In this document: positions 17,549 through 26,204 of the stretch, piece by piece
How the letters are laid out: each line of letters begins with the position of its first letter
Numbering within the stretch: the stretch's first letter is position 1
Assembly: GCA_016790575.1 (NCBI GenBank)
Contig: JAEUOU010000009.1
Coordinates: 1-52,350 of the forward strand
Length of the DNA: 52,350 nucleotides
Source: Burkholderiaceae bacterium
GTDB lineage: Bacteria > Pseudomonadota > Gammaproteobacteria > Burkholderiales > Burkholderiaceae_C
Direction: 5' to 3'
Notes under the pieces: model-generated
The model's input: only the letters and a program-made list of their open reading frames with translations
What the model was told of the DNA's origin: nothing
Databases searched by the model: none
Translations under genes and position numbers: made by a program

Positions 17549-19321
17549 ATGTCATCTGTGATTTCGCAGTGGCGGAAAGCCACACGCGACGTTCCTCTCA
17601 CCCCCGTCGTTGCAAGCTTCGGGCTTGCCTTCGCATGGTTGTTACCGAACTTCGCACAACCTTGGCTTGCTTTTCACCGGGACGCCTGGGCCGCAGCCAT
17701 GTTGGCATTGGTGCTCCTGGGGACGATACTGAAAGACCCCATGCGCTGGCGGTGCTCCGCAACAGTCCTGGGTCTGCTTGCCGTAGCGTGTATCCCGATA
17801 TTCCAATGGCTGTCGGGTTTGATCGATCTGTTCGGCGACGCCTTCCTCTCATCGTGTTACCTGCTCGGCTTTTGCCTTGCTGTCTGGCTGGGAGAGAACT
17901 GGTCCCGATCGAAAGGCCCCCGTCCGGTTGACGTTGTCTTGTCTGCCGCAGCAATCGCCGCGCTGATTTCGGTCGGCTTGCAGCTCTACCAGATGGCCGG
18001 CCTCTCGACTGGCGAAGTTCTCACTGACATCTGGGTACTTCGTTTCTCACCGGCGCAAGGGCGTCCCTATGCGAACATGGCCCAGCCCAATCAACTCGCA
18101 AGCCTGTTGCTGCTGGGCGTGGCTGGATTTTTCTGGATGGCCTGGCGCGGCTGGATTGGTCGACGCGTTTTGGCCGGGGTTGTCGGACTGCTGGTTGTGG
18201 GCCTCGCGCTGACGCAATCCCGCTCCGCAATGGTGACCACGATGCTATTGGCCATCACGAGCGCAATACTGGTCCATAAGAAATTGGTCCCGGCTGTGGT
18301 CGGCCGCTGGGCCGCCGCCTTGGTTATCTGGTACGCAATCGCGCTGTTGCTGGTCTACGCGGTGTCTGTGGCGCTAGGTGTCGGCGACGGGTTCGCATTG
18401 GGAACCCGCACTCGCAACGAAACCCGCTGGTTGATATGGACAACATTCTGGGAGGCTGCTCTGCTTGAGCCTTGGACTGGCTATGGATGGCGGCATACCT
18501 ACGAGGGCCTGATGCGGGTGTTCCCAAGTCATCCCCAATTCAATGATTGGTATTTCGAGCAGGCTCACAACCTCTTTCTCGATCTGGTTCTTTGGTGCGG
18601 CATTCCGTTGGGTGGACTGCTATCTGTTGCGGTGCTCTCGTGGTTTCGACAACAACGTTTTTTTGCCCGCGACCATGGCCGGAGGATTGTCCAAGGCGCA
18701 ATCGTCGCCCTCGTTGTTCATTCGTTTTTTGAGTATCCGCTGTACTACGCGTATTTTCTGCTTCCGGCCGGTGTTTTGATCGGCTACCTCAATCAGACGG
18801 CGGAGCCACCGCCACGAACCATTGCCGTTCCGAAGACCTTGAGTGTTCTTGTATCGATCATGGCTGTCACACTGACCGCCTTGATCATTCACGACTACTT
18901 GAAGGTTGAAGAACGCTTTGCCGAACTCCGCTTCGAGTTGAATAGAGTGGGCAAAGCCGTCGGCGCACCACCCAGCGACCTCTTGGTATTGACCCAATGG
19001 CAACCTCTGTTTGTTTCCGCGCGTGAGAAGCCCCGGCCGGGAATGTCCGAGGAAGACCTTGGACTCTTGAGAGCCATCGCGATGACACACCCCTCGGAGT
19101 TGACCCTTCGTCAATTGGTATACGCGTACGGTCTCAATGGACGAATGGATGAAGCCCGTTATTGGGCCGACAGGCTATGCTTGTTCAGTTCGCCCTCGCG
19201 CTGCGCCAGGACAAAAGAAGAATGGCTGAAAAGCCTTGACGCCGAGAAGTACGAAGCTCAAAAGAAGCACAGAGCGATCTCGTCCGAACCATCCGTAAAC
19301 ATGGGAACGCCAACTCGCTGA
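17549..19321 (+). CDS. Wzy/PglL-type membrane ligase, probable pilin O-glycosyltransferase
   Basis: Polytopic protein of 590 residues with about 11-12 hydrophobic segments and a soluble C-terminal tail. Features of the O-antigen ligase / PglL family: AQPNQLASLLLLG near residue 180, ALTQSRSAM near 225, EPWTGYGW near 310, and a periplasmic HN in FEQAHNLFLDLVLWCG (His about 339). PglL and TfpO enzymes transfer glycans from lipid carrier to pilin in the periplasm; position after pilA supports this. An upstream TTG at 17525 is possible, but the ATG at 17549 is preferred. By eye the gene is less GC-rich than its neighbours. The pilin terminus lacks Ser, so TfpO specificity is not implied. Confidence 0.8.
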   Translation: MSSVISQWRKATRDVPLTPVVASFGLAFAWLLPNFAQPWLAFHRDAWAAAMLALVLLGTILKDPMRWRCSATVLGLLAVACIPIFQWLSGLIDLFGDAFLSSCYLLGFCLAVWLGENWSRSKGPRPVDVVLSAAAIAALISVGLQLYQMAGLSTGEVLTDIWVLRFSPAQGRPYANMAQPNQLASLLLLGVAGFFWMAWRGWIGRRVLAGVVGLLVVGLALTQSRSAMVTTMLLAITSAILVHKKLVPAVVGRWAAALVIWYAIALLLVYAVSVALGVGDGFALGTRTRNETRWLIWTTFWEAALLEPWTGYGWRHTYEGLMRVFPSHPQFNDWYFEQAHNLFLDLVLWCGIPLGGLLSVAVLSWFRQQRFFARDHGRRIVQGAIVALVVHSFFEYPLYYAYFLLPAGVLIGYLNQTAEPPPRTIAVPKTLSVLVSIMAVTLTALIIHDYLKVEERFAELRFELNRVGKAVGAPPSDLLVLTQWQPLFVSAREKPRPGMSEEDLGLLRAIAMTHPSELTLRQLVYAYGLNGRMDEARYWADRLCLFSSPSRCARTKEEWLKSLDAEKYEAQKKHRAISSEPSVNMGTPTR

Positions 19322-19346
19322 CTCCAATCAATCGCCATCTGAAACC

Positions 19347-20114
19347 ATGAATCCCGCATCCGCTTTTGCAGACCGCCTCCGCGCCGCCGCCATCCACGCC
19401 GGGCTGAGCGTGCTGGTGGCCACCGGGGCCGCTGCACTGGTTTTTCTCGTCTGGTACCCGTATCCCTACCGGGAGATCTCGGGCGGACGGGAGTTGTTCA
19501 CGCTGGTGGTCGCGGTGGATGTGGTGCTGGGCCCACTGCTGACCTTCACGGTGTTCAACCGCAGCAAGCCCTGGCGTGAGTTGCGGCGGGATCTGGCGGT
19601 CATTGTGCTTCTGCAGTTGGCCGGGCTGGCCTACGGCCTTCATACGGTCGCGCTGGCGCGACCGGTGCACCTTGCCTGGGAACTGGATCGGATGCGGGTG
19701 GTCCATGCCGTGGATGTGGCCGAGGAACTGCTGGACCGCGCGCCCGAGGGCCTGCGGTCGCTGCCCTGGACAGGCCCGACACCCGTGGCCGTTCGCCCCT
19801 TCCGCGATGCTGCGGAAAAGGCGGAAGCCACCATGGCAGCGCTGGGCGGGGTCGATCTCGGCACCCGCCCTGACCTGTGGCAAGCCTATGCCGATGCCAG
19901 CGAGCGGGTTCGGGCCAGCACCCGGTCGCTGGCCTGGTTGCGTGTACAAAAGCCCTCGGCGGCGGCCCTGATCGATGCCGCTGTCAAAGACGCCGGAGTG
20001 GCCGAATCGGAGCTGGTGTGGCTGCCCATGGTCGGGCGCAAGACCTTCTGGACCGTGTTGCTGCGCAAGGACAATCTGCTGCCGGTGGCGTACCTGCCTC
20101 TCGATCCGTATTGA
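19347..20114 (+). CDS. TfpX/TfpZ-type type IV pilin accessory protein
   Basis: Inner-membrane protein of 255 residues. Three hydrophobic segments occupy the first about 100 residues (LSVLVATGAAALVFLVWYP; LFTLVVAVDVVLGPLLTF; VIVLLQLAGLAYGLHTV), followed by a periplasmic-type soluble domain. This architecture matches TfpX/TfpZ proteins, pilin-specific accessory factors that influence assembly of the cognate pilin. Located between two ligase genes, all on the plus strand. The contact partner (PilA) is inferred from known systems. Confidence 0.8.
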   Translation: MNPASAFADRLRAAAIHAGLSVLVATGAAALVFLVWYPYPYREISGGRELFTLVVAVDVVLGPLLTFTVFNRSKPWRELRRDLAVIVLLQLAGLAYGLHTVALARPVHLAWELDRMRVVHAVDVAEELLDRAPEGLRSLPWTGPTPVAVRPFRDAAEKAEATMAALGGVDLGTRPDLWQAYADASERVRASTRSLAWLRVQKPSAAALIDAAVKDAGVAESELVWLPMVGRKTFWTVLLRKDNLLPVAYLPLDPY

Positions 20115-20126
20115 GGACCGGTCGCA

Positions 20127-21839
20127 GTGTTGGCCCCTGTGCCTTGGTTTCCGCCGGCGGGCCGGATGTCGCGCCTGCTGACACCCGCCCTTGTCGCCCT
20201 CGCCATTGCGTTGCCTGCTCTGTGGCCACTGGCGCCTGGGCCTTCGGTCAACGCGGTTCCCTTGCTGCTGGCGTGGTCACTTGTCGCGTTGACCGTTCTG
20301 GCTTTGCCAGGCGGGGGGCCTTGGCGATGGCGTGAGCCGGCCCTGCTGCTGGCTTTTTTTGTTGCCGCGACGGCTGCGAGTGGCGCCGTCGGGTCGCCCG
20401 ACTGGTGGACCACGGGCGCGGCATTGCTGGCGGTGGGCGCCTGTGGCGTCATCGGCCGAGCGGCACAGACTGATCACACGCTGGCGCGCACCCTGGCGCT
20501 CGGGTGGGTCACGGCAGGCACCGTCTCTGCCGCCATCGCGTGGCTGCAGTTTTCCGGCCAGTCGGCGGAGTTTTACCCCTGGGTCAACCTGACTTCGGTG
20601 GGCGAAGCGTTTGGCAATCTGCGCCAACGCAACCTGTTTGCGACGCTGACCAGCCTCGCCGTGCTCGCCCTGATCTGGCTGGGGGCTACCTGTAAAGACC
20701 AGCCTGGGCTGCGTGGCGGTATCCTGGTGGCGGGATTGGTCCTCGTGGCTGGCAATGCGCTTTCGGTTTCCCGGACGGGGTTTTTCCAGCTGGTCCTGAT
20801 TCTGGCGCTCTGCCTGACCTGGGGGATGCACCATCACCGGGCTCTGAGGCCCTTGTTGTGGGCCATGTTGCCGTTTTACGCCGCAGCGGCCATCGGGCTG
20901 CCCGCTCTTCTGGGACTGGACGCCCATGTGGACCTGTTCACCCGGTTGACCGAAGGCGCACCGGCCTGTTCCAGCCGCGTGGCGTTATGGAGCAATGTTC
21001 TGGAACTGATCGCCCAACACCCCTGGTCGGGCTGGGGCTGGGGCCGGCTGGATCAGGCCCATTACGAGCATCTGTATGCCGGGCTGCGCTTTTGCGACAT
21101 TCTGGACAATGCCCACAACTTGCCCTTGCATCTGGCGGTGGAATTGGGTGTGCCCGTGGCACTGGTTCTTTGCGGCGCTGCGGGATGGTGGTGCTGGCGG
21201 GGCCGCCCCTGGCGGGAACGCGACCCGCTTCGGCAGATGGCCTGGGGATTTGTGGCCATCCTGGGTCTGCACAGCTTGCTGGAGTATCCCCTGTGGTATG
21301 GGCCGTTCCAGATCGCACTGGGCCTTGCGCTGGGCCTTCTGAGCCAAGGCAAAGTGGCAAGCCCGCCCGGACCGGGCGCCCCCGCCCGCCCGGCGGGCAT
21401 TCTGGCTCTCCGGCTGAAGCGCCTGCTGCCGGTTTCGGCGCTCGGCCTGCTGATCGCTGCCGCCTGGGACTACGGCAAGGTCAGCCAGATTTACCTTGCC
21501 CCGGAAGCACGCGGTCGCTGGTGGCAAGGCGACGCGTTCGCGCTGGCGGGAGAAGCGTGGTTCTTTCGAGCACAGGGCGACTTCGCCCGACTGACCCTCA
21601 CCCCACCGGCCCGCGACAATGCAGCGTCCGTAATGGCATCCGCCCAGGCGCTGATCGCGTATTCGCCGGAACCCCGGGTGATCGAGCGTCTGATCGAAGG
21701 CGCCACGCTTGTGGGCCAGGACGAGCTCGCGCTATGGCACCTGGCGCGGTATCGCGCCGCCTTCCCCGAGGCGCATGCGCAGTGGGCGCGTGGCCTGCAC
21801 GCGCCGTTGCCACAGCGGCCGCCGCCCACCACACCGTGA
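20127..21839 (+). CDS. Second Wzy/PglL-type membrane ligase
   Basis: Polytopic protein of up to 570 residues, about 10-12 membrane helices and a soluble C-terminal part. Family features: NLRQRNLFATLTSLAVL, ALSVSRTGFFQLVL, HPWSGWGWGRLDQAH and NAHNLPLHLAVELG, the last carrying the conserved His-Asn (about residue 328). It differs clearly in sequence from the ligase at 17549, so it is not a recent duplicate. A GTG at 20127 with GAGGA 9 bases upstream is the chosen start; an ATG at 20166 is an alternative. It could be a second pilin ligase, a general protein O-oligosaccharyltransferase or an O-antigen ligase. Confidence 0.78.
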   Translation: MLAPVPWFPPAGRMSRLLTPALVALAIALPALWPLAPGPSVNAVPLLLAWSLVALTVLALPGGGPWRWREPALLLAFFVAATAASGAVGSPDWWTTGAALLAVGACGVIGRAAQTDHTLARTLALGWVTAGTVSAAIAWLQFSGQSAEFYPWVNLTSVGEAFGNLRQRNLFATLTSLAVLALIWLGATCKDQPGLRGGILVAGLVLVAGNALSVSRTGFFQLVLILALCLTWGMHHHRALRPLLWAMLPFYAAAAIGLPALLGLDAHVDLFTRLTEGAPACSSRVALWSNVLELIAQHPWSGWGWGRLDQAHYEHLYAGLRFCDILDNAHNLPLHLAVELGVPVALVLCGAAGWWCWRGRPWRERDPLRQMAWGFVAILGLHSLLEYPLWYGPFQIALGLALGLLSQGKVASPPGPGAPARPAGILALRLKRLLPVSALGLLIAAAWDYGKVSQIYLAPEARGRWWQGDAFALAGEAWFFRAQGDFARLTLTPPARDNAASVMASAQALIAYSPEPRVIERLIEGATLVGQDELALWHLARYRAAFPEAHAQWARGLHAPLPQRPPPTTP

Positions 21840-21877
21840 CACTGGGCAAGCCCAGATGCGCGGCCTACAATGAACCA

Positions 21878-22444
21878 ATGAACTCCACCGAAAACACCGC
21901 CGACTCCGCGCAGGAGCGCGCCGCGCGGCTGCTGGTCACCCCCGGCGCGCTGGCGCAACTGAGCCTCAATGACGCCCGCACAGTGGTGCGGTACATGGAG
22001 CCACGGCGGGTTGCCGAAGGCGCGCAGTTCATCCGGGCTGGCGATCGAGAGAACACCGATCATCTCCTGCTGGTGATCGAAGGTGAGGTCACTGTGGAGA
22101 GCCCCACCTCCGGTGGCCTCGACGGATTGGTGGTGACCGTGTTGGGCCCCGGCAGCCTGATCGGCGAGATGGGGCTGATCGACGGTGCGCCACGTTCGGC
22201 CAACTGCACTGCCTCCACCCGGTTGGGCCTCGGCTTGCTGAGTCGTGATTCGCTGGTGCAACTCATCGATCAGGAGCCGGCGGTGGCCGCACGGTTCCTG
22301 CTGGCGATCGCCAAGCGGCTTTCAGATCATCTGCGCGATGCCAACCGCAAACTGCTGACACTCAGCCAGGTCAATCGGGCGCAGCAGGAAGAGCTCGACA
22401 GCGCACACCAGCTGAACGCGGAAATGCTCGGCCGCAAAGGCTGA
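21878..22444 (+). CDS. Cyclic-nucleotide-binding domain protein without HTH
   Basis: Protein of 188 residues. A cNMP-binding fold spans about residues 20-135, with HLLLVIEGEVTVE and the phosphate-cassette-like GSLIGEMGLIDGAPRSANC (Gly-Glu and Arg-Ser present). The last about 50 residues are helical and polar (LSDHLRDANRKLLTLSQVN) with no helix-turn-helix, so this is a sensor or adaptor rather than a CRP-type regulator. The ATG at 21878 begins 38 bases after the ligase stop. Ligand (cAMP, c-di-GMP or none) unknown. Confidence 0.82.
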   Translation: MNSTENTADSAQERAARLLVTPGALAQLSLNDARTVVRYMEPRRVAEGAQFIRAGDRENTDHLLLVIEGEVTVESPTSGGLDGLVVTVLGPGSLIGEMGLIDGAPRSANCTASTRLGLGLLSRDSLVQLIDQEPAVAARFLLAIAKRLSDHLRDANRKLLTLSQVNRAQQEELDSAHQLNAEMLGRKG

Positions 22445-22470
22445 CACTGGCCAGCGGACTGCCAGGTGCG

Positions 22471-23025
22471 CTACAGCAAAACGGGCCGGTCCGGCAAACC
22501 TGCGGCCGGGTGATCCCCCGGAACAGAAGGGGTCGGATCGTCTGGAAAGTGCTCCACCAGAACGGCAGATACCTCCTCCAGCGCCTCGGTCAGGCCCTCT
22601 TCATAACGGCCCTGCCGCAGGGCTTCACCCAGCCGCTGCACCATGGCCTGCCACTGCGCGGGGCTCACGTGGGCGTTGAATCCCCGGTCGGCCACGACCT
22701 CGATGGCATGTTCCGCCACCAGCAGGTAAATCAGCACGCCGTTGTTGTGCTCGGTGTCCCACACCCGCAGCTTGCCGAACATCATGACCGCGCGTTCGCG
22801 CACCACCTGGCGCAGCGGCCGGCCTTGCGCCAGGTGCCGCCAAAGGTAACTCCAGGGCAAGGACGCCTCGATGCAGATGCGAATCTCGCCGTTGTGCCGG
22901 CGCTCGCTGGCGCCCACACGGCGCTGCAGGCGTTCGATCAAGGCGGGATCGAACGCCCGGCGCGCGACGATGTCGTCGCGCCAGCGGTGCCTGAGGATCG
23001 TGCGTATTGCGCCCAGGATATTCAT
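22471..23025 (-). CDS. TPM-domain protein, cytosolic type
   Basis: Protein of 184 residues with no signal peptide. A TPM (TLP18.3/Psb32/MOLO-1) domain runs from about residue 35, including ASERRHNGEIRICIEASLPW, then VWDTEHNNGVLIYLLVAEH and EVVADRGFNAHV. The start overlaps the previous gene stop by one base (TGATG), implying coupling. In lemA-linked clusters a second, short TPM gene like this is common. The family is associated with membrane or envelope functions, but a reaction is not established. Confidence 0.82.
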   Translation of the reverse strand: MNILGAIRTILRHRWRDDIVARRAFDPALIERLQRRVGASERRHNGEIRICIEASLPWSYLWRHLAQGRPLRQVVRERAVMMFGKLRVWDTEHNNGVLIYLLVAEHAIEVVADRGFNAHVSPAQWQAMVQRLGEALRQGRYEEGLTEALEEVSAVLVEHFPDDPTPSVPGDHPAAGLPDRPVLL

Positions 23026-23918
23026 CACCAGTCTCCGCTGGCGCCACCGCCACCAAAGTCGCCCCCGCCGCCGGAGCTGAATCCACCGCCCCCTCCGTCG
23101 CCCCAACTTCCGCCGCCGCCCGACCAGCCGCCGCCCCAGCCGGTGCCGCGGCGCCCAAAGGAGGATCCACCCCCCGCCAGCATTGCATACAACAGCGCAA
23201 TCACGCCCGCTGCCAGGCCAATGAGCAAACTGGCGGTGACCCACAGTGCAAGCGCCCCCGCGCCGACTCCTGTCGCGAGCGCGCCCAGGCTTCGACCCAG
23301 TGCCGCGCGGCTGATGCTGGCGGCCACCGGTACAGCCAGGAAAAGAAAAATGGCCAGGTCATCCCAGTCGAAACCCCGATCCGGCGCGGACCCGCTCGGC
23401 ACGGACGCCGACGGCGAGGGCAGGGGCTCGCCGGCGATCAATGAGTCCAGCCGGTCGGTTGCCGCCAGCAGTCCCCCCAGGTAGTCGCCGGCGCGGAACC
23501 TCGGCGCCATGGCTTCGTCGATGATGCGGCGGGCCATCAGGTCCGGCACAGCGCCTTCCAGGGCTTTGGCGACTTCGATCCGCATGCGCCGGTCCTGGAC
23601 GGCGACCACCACCACCAGACCGTCACCGACATCGCGGCGACCAATTTTCCAGGTGTTGGCGACCCGGTTGGCGAAGCTGGCAATGTCTTCTGGCGCCGTG
23701 CTGCGCACCAGCAAGACCACCACCTGTGTTCCCCGCTCGGTTTCCAGCCGGGCCAGGCGGGTTTCAAGCCTCTGGCGATCAGCCTCGGCAAGTTCGCCCG
23801 CCGGATCGATCACCCGGGCGCTCAGGCTCGGCACCGGAGCCAGCGCGTCGGCCAATGCCGGGCTGTGGCCCGCGAGGAGCAACAACGCTAGGACAAATAT
23901 AGCTAAAAGCGACCGCAT
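23025..23918 (-). CDS. TPM-domain membrane protein with Gly-rich tail
   Basis: Protein of 297 residues: signal peptide (SLLAIFVLALLLLAGHSPALA), TPM domain at about 30-165 (VIDPAGELAEADRQRLETRL; GTQVVVLLVRST; VGDGLVVVVAVQDRRMRIEV), two C-terminal helices, then a tail of Gly, Ser and Trp ending GGDFGGGGASGDW. Middle gene of lemA - TPM - TPM. The ATG lies inside repeat copy B, which occupies the place of a normal ribosome-binding site; none is visible. A TTG at 23957 could extend the N-terminus by 13 residues. Confidence 0.85.
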   Translation of the reverse strand: MRSLLAIFVLALLLLAGHSPALADALAPVPSLSARVIDPAGELAEADRQRLETRLARLETERGTQVVVLLVRSTAPEDIASFANRVANTWKIGRRDVGDGLVVVVAVQDRRMRIEVAKALEGAVPDLMARRIIDEAMAPRFRAGDYLGGLLAATDRLDSLIAGEPLPSPSASVPSGSAPDRGFDWDDLAIFLFLAVPVAASISRAALGRSLGALATGVGAGALALWVTASLLIGLAAGVIALLYAMLAGGGSSFGRRGTGWGGGWSGGGGSWGDGGGGGFSSGGGGDFGGGGASGDW

Positions 23919-23940
23919 TACGCTGGGTATCGAGCGATTT
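23897..23940 (+). repeat. Dispersed repeat copy B, over the start of the TPM gene
   Basis: TATAGC (23898-23903), GACCGCAT and TACGCTGGGTAT (23919-23930) align without gaps to copy A. It spans the translation start of the minus-strand TPM gene (ATG at 23918), so it provides both upstream sequence and the first seven codons. Confidence 0.75.
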
Positions 23941-23958
23941 CGCTGAGAACCCGCCAAA

Positions 23959-24555
23959 TCAGGGCTTTTTGGAGAAGTCCACGGCCGGCGGCGCGCTGAT
24001 CTGCGCCTCGTTGGGCACCGTCAGGCCTTCTTTGGTCTTGTATCCGAAGACCATGGCCGTGAGATTGCTCGGGAAACTGCGCGCGAGTACGTTGTACTCC
24101 TGCACCGACTGGATGTAGCGGTTGCGGGCCACGGTGATGCGGTTTTCCGTGCCCTCCAGCTGGACCCGCAGGTCGCGGAAGCCTTGGTTGGCCTTCAGGT
24201 CCGGATAACGCTCGCTGACCATCAGCAGGCGACTCAGCGCACTGCCGAGTTCGCCTTGGGCGGCCTGGAACTTTTTCATTGCTTCAGGGTTGCTCAAGGT
24301 CTCCGGTGTGACCTGGATGGCAGTGGCGCGCGCACGGGCTTCGACCACCTTGGTCAGGGTCTCCTGCTCGAAAGCGGCTTCGCCCTTGACCGTCGCGACA
24401 ATGTTGGGCACCAGATCGGCCCGTCGCTGATACTGGTTCAGCACTTCACTCCAGGCTGATCTGGTCTGTTCGTCCAGACGTTGGAAGTCGTTGTAGCCAC
24501 AGCCGCTCAGGCTCAGGGAAAGGAGCAGGGCGATGGTGAACACGGTTCTTTTCAT
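23959..24555 (-). CDS. lemA: LemA family lipoprotein
   Basis: Protein of 198 residues with a signal peptide and lipobox (LSLSGC, acylated Cys at about residue 20). The rest is the LemA fold: AWSEVLNQYQRRADLVPNIV, then AFEQETLTKVVEARARA, and ENRITVARNRYIQSVQEYN. CGGAG with 6 bases to the ATG supports the start. First gene of the lemA-TPM-TPM set. LemA proteins are widespread envelope proteins of unclear molecular function. Confidence 0.92.
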   Translation of the reverse strand: MKRTVFTIALLLSLSLSGCGYNDFQRLDEQTRSAWSEVLNQYQRRADLVPNIVATVKGEAAFEQETLTKVVEARARATAIQVTPETLSNPEAMKKFQAAQGELGSALSRLLMVSERYPDLKANQGFRDLRVQLEGTENRITVARNRYIQSVQEYNVLARSFPSNLTAMVFGYKTKEGLTVPNEAQISAPPAVDFSKKP

Positions 24556-24673
24556 GGATTTCTCCGGTTGTGACGTCGTACTATATCGGCGTGCCGGGTC
24601 GCTCACTTGCGAGGGGCCAGGCGCATCGTGCGACACTGCGCGGCATCCATTCCATCTGACACTGTCCGCCCCC

Positions 24674-25120
24674 ATGGTCAAAGGCCACATGCGCGCTCCG
24701 GTTGAGGCCGAGAGTCCTGCCACTGTCGAAGCTGCTTTCTACGACGCCCTGCAACGCGGGGACCTCGATGCGCTGATGGCGTGTTGGGCCGATGAGGATG
24801 AGATGGTCTGTATCCATCCGGGAGGCGGGCGGCAGGTGGGCGTAGCCGCCATCCGCGACGCGTTCGCGGCCTTGCTGGCAGAGGGCGGGCTTGACCTGCA
24901 GGCCCGGCAGGTCCGCCGTCTGACCGCGCCGGGACTGGCGGTGCACAGTGTCATGGAGCGGGTCGTGGTGGTGCTTGACGGACACCCCAGCGAAGCATGG
25001 GTTGTGGCGACCAATGTTTTTCAGTTGACCACGCGCGGCTGGCGCATGGTGGCACACCATGCCAGCGCGGCCCCCGCTGCCGAGCCCGAGGCCGTGCGTG
25101 CGGCGCGGCTGCTTCATTGA
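24674..25120 (+). CDS. NTF2-like / SnoaL-like protein
   Basis: Small protein of 148 residues resembling the nuclear-transport-factor-2-like fold: AAFYDALQRGDLDALMACWAD, CIHPGGGRQVGVAAIRDAF, and a final strand pair ending in GWRMVAHHASA. Such proteins bind small ligands or act as isomerases/dimerisation modules; no particular substrate is indicated. ATGs at 24674 and 24689 are both possible; AAAGG is closer to the second. Divergent from lemA. Confidence 0.75.
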   Translation: MVKGHMRAPVEAESPATVEAAFYDALQRGDLDALMACWADEDEMVCIHPGGGRQVGVAAIRDAFAALLAEGGLDLQARQVRRLTAPGLAVHSVMERVVVVLDGHPSEAWVVATNVFQLTTRGWRMVAHHASAAPAAEPEAVRAARLLH

Positions 25121-25144
25121 GGCCACTGCGGGCCAGATATTGGC

Positions 25145-25189
25145 GTTTTTGCCGCATACCCAGCGCAAAAAGGTCATTTATTGCTATGC
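25145..25189 (-). repeat. Dispersed repeat copy E, at the start of the yheT-like gene
   Basis: Read on the minus strand: ATAGC (25187-25183), GACCTTTT (25174-25167) and GCGCTGGGTAT, then GCGGCAAAAACGCC. The complement of its first box supplies the ATG (25186-25188) of the plus-strand hydrolase gene. Alignment to the other copies needs no gap. Confidence 0.75.
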
Positions 25190-26175
25190 ATTACGTAGCG
25201 CCACACTGGCTCCCGGGGGGCAATCTACAGACCATCTGGCCCGCTTTGTGGTCCCGACGTGGCCCGGGCAGGCCGCCGCAGTACCGGCGCGAGCGCTGGA
25301 CCACCCCCGATGGGGATTTCATTGATGTGGATTTCCTGATCGGGCCCGACAACAGCGCCCGCGTACCGCCGACCGGGCGGGGCTGGCTGGTGCTTTTTCA
25401 TGGTCTGGAGGGCTCATCTCGCAGCCACTATGCGGAGGCGTTTGCCCACTGGGCCGGCGACCACGGGCTGCAGTTTGTGGTTCCCCATTTTCGCGGCTGC
25501 AGTGGCGAACTGAATCTGGGACCTCGGGCCTACCATTCCGGTGACTTTGCCGAGATCGACTGGATTCTGGCCCGCCTGTCGGAGCGGGCATCCGGGGCGC
25601 CCCTTCGGGTCGTTGGCGTTTCACTGGGTGGGAACGCACTGATGCGGTGGGCCGGCGAAACCGGTGATGGCGCCGCCCGCCGGGTCGCGTCTATCGCGAG
25701 TATTTCGGCGCCGCTGGACCTGGCGGCCGGCGGTGAGGCCATCGGCAGAGGCTTCAACCGGCAGGTCTACAACCGCATGTTCCTGCAGTCGATGAAACCC
25801 AAGGCGCTGGCAAAACTCGCACAGCACCCAGGCCTGTTTGACCGGCAACGGCTGATGGCGGCTCGGGATCTGTACGAGTTTGACGACGTGTTCACTGCAC
25901 CGCTGCACGGTTTTCGCAATACGGACGACTATTGGTCTCGGGCTTCTTCCAAACCCGTGCTCCGACATGTTCGTGTACCTGCGCTCGTGCTGAATGCACG
26001 CAACGACCCTTTTGTGCCGGCATCGTGCCTCCCCGTTGCTGGTGAGGTGTCCTCGTCAGTCCGCCTGCTCCAGCCTGCCGAAGGTGGCCATGTCGGCTTC
26101 CCGGCCGGCAGGGCGCCGGGGCATGTCCGCTGGTTGCCGCAGGTGGTAGGCCACTGGCTTCTGAACCCCGATTGA
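25186..26175 (+). CDS. YheT-family alpha/beta hydrolase
   Basis: Hydrolase of 329 residues (E. coli YheT 340). N-terminal family motif HWLPGGNLQTIWPAL; GLEGSSRSHYAEAFAHW after the first strands; nucleophile Ser in GVSLGGN; probable acid in LNARNDPFVP and His in GGHVGFP. Substrate unknown; members act on esters. The start codon lies in the repeat copy E, and only a weak AAAAAGG 12 bases upstream could serve as ribosome-binding site. Followed 29 bases later by a DUF gene on the same strand. Confidence 0.9.
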   Translation: MHYVAPHWLPGGNLQTIWPALWSRRGPGRPPQYRRERWTTPDGDFIDVDFLIGPDNSARVPPTGRGWLVLFHGLEGSSRSHYAEAFAHWAGDHGLQFVVPHFRGCSGELNLGPRAYHSGDFAEIDWILARLSERASGAPLRVVGVSLGGNALMRWAGETGDGAARRVASIASISAPLDLAAGGEAIGRGFNRQVYNRMFLQSMKPKALAKLAQHPGLFDRQRLMAARDLYEFDDVFTAPLHGFRNTDDYWSRASSKPVLRHVRVPALVLNARNDPFVPASCLPVAGEVSSSVRLLQPAEGGHVGFPAGRAPGHVRWLPQVVGHWLLNPD

Positions 26176-26204
26176 GCAGACCACGGCGGGCACATAATCG
26201 CGCG

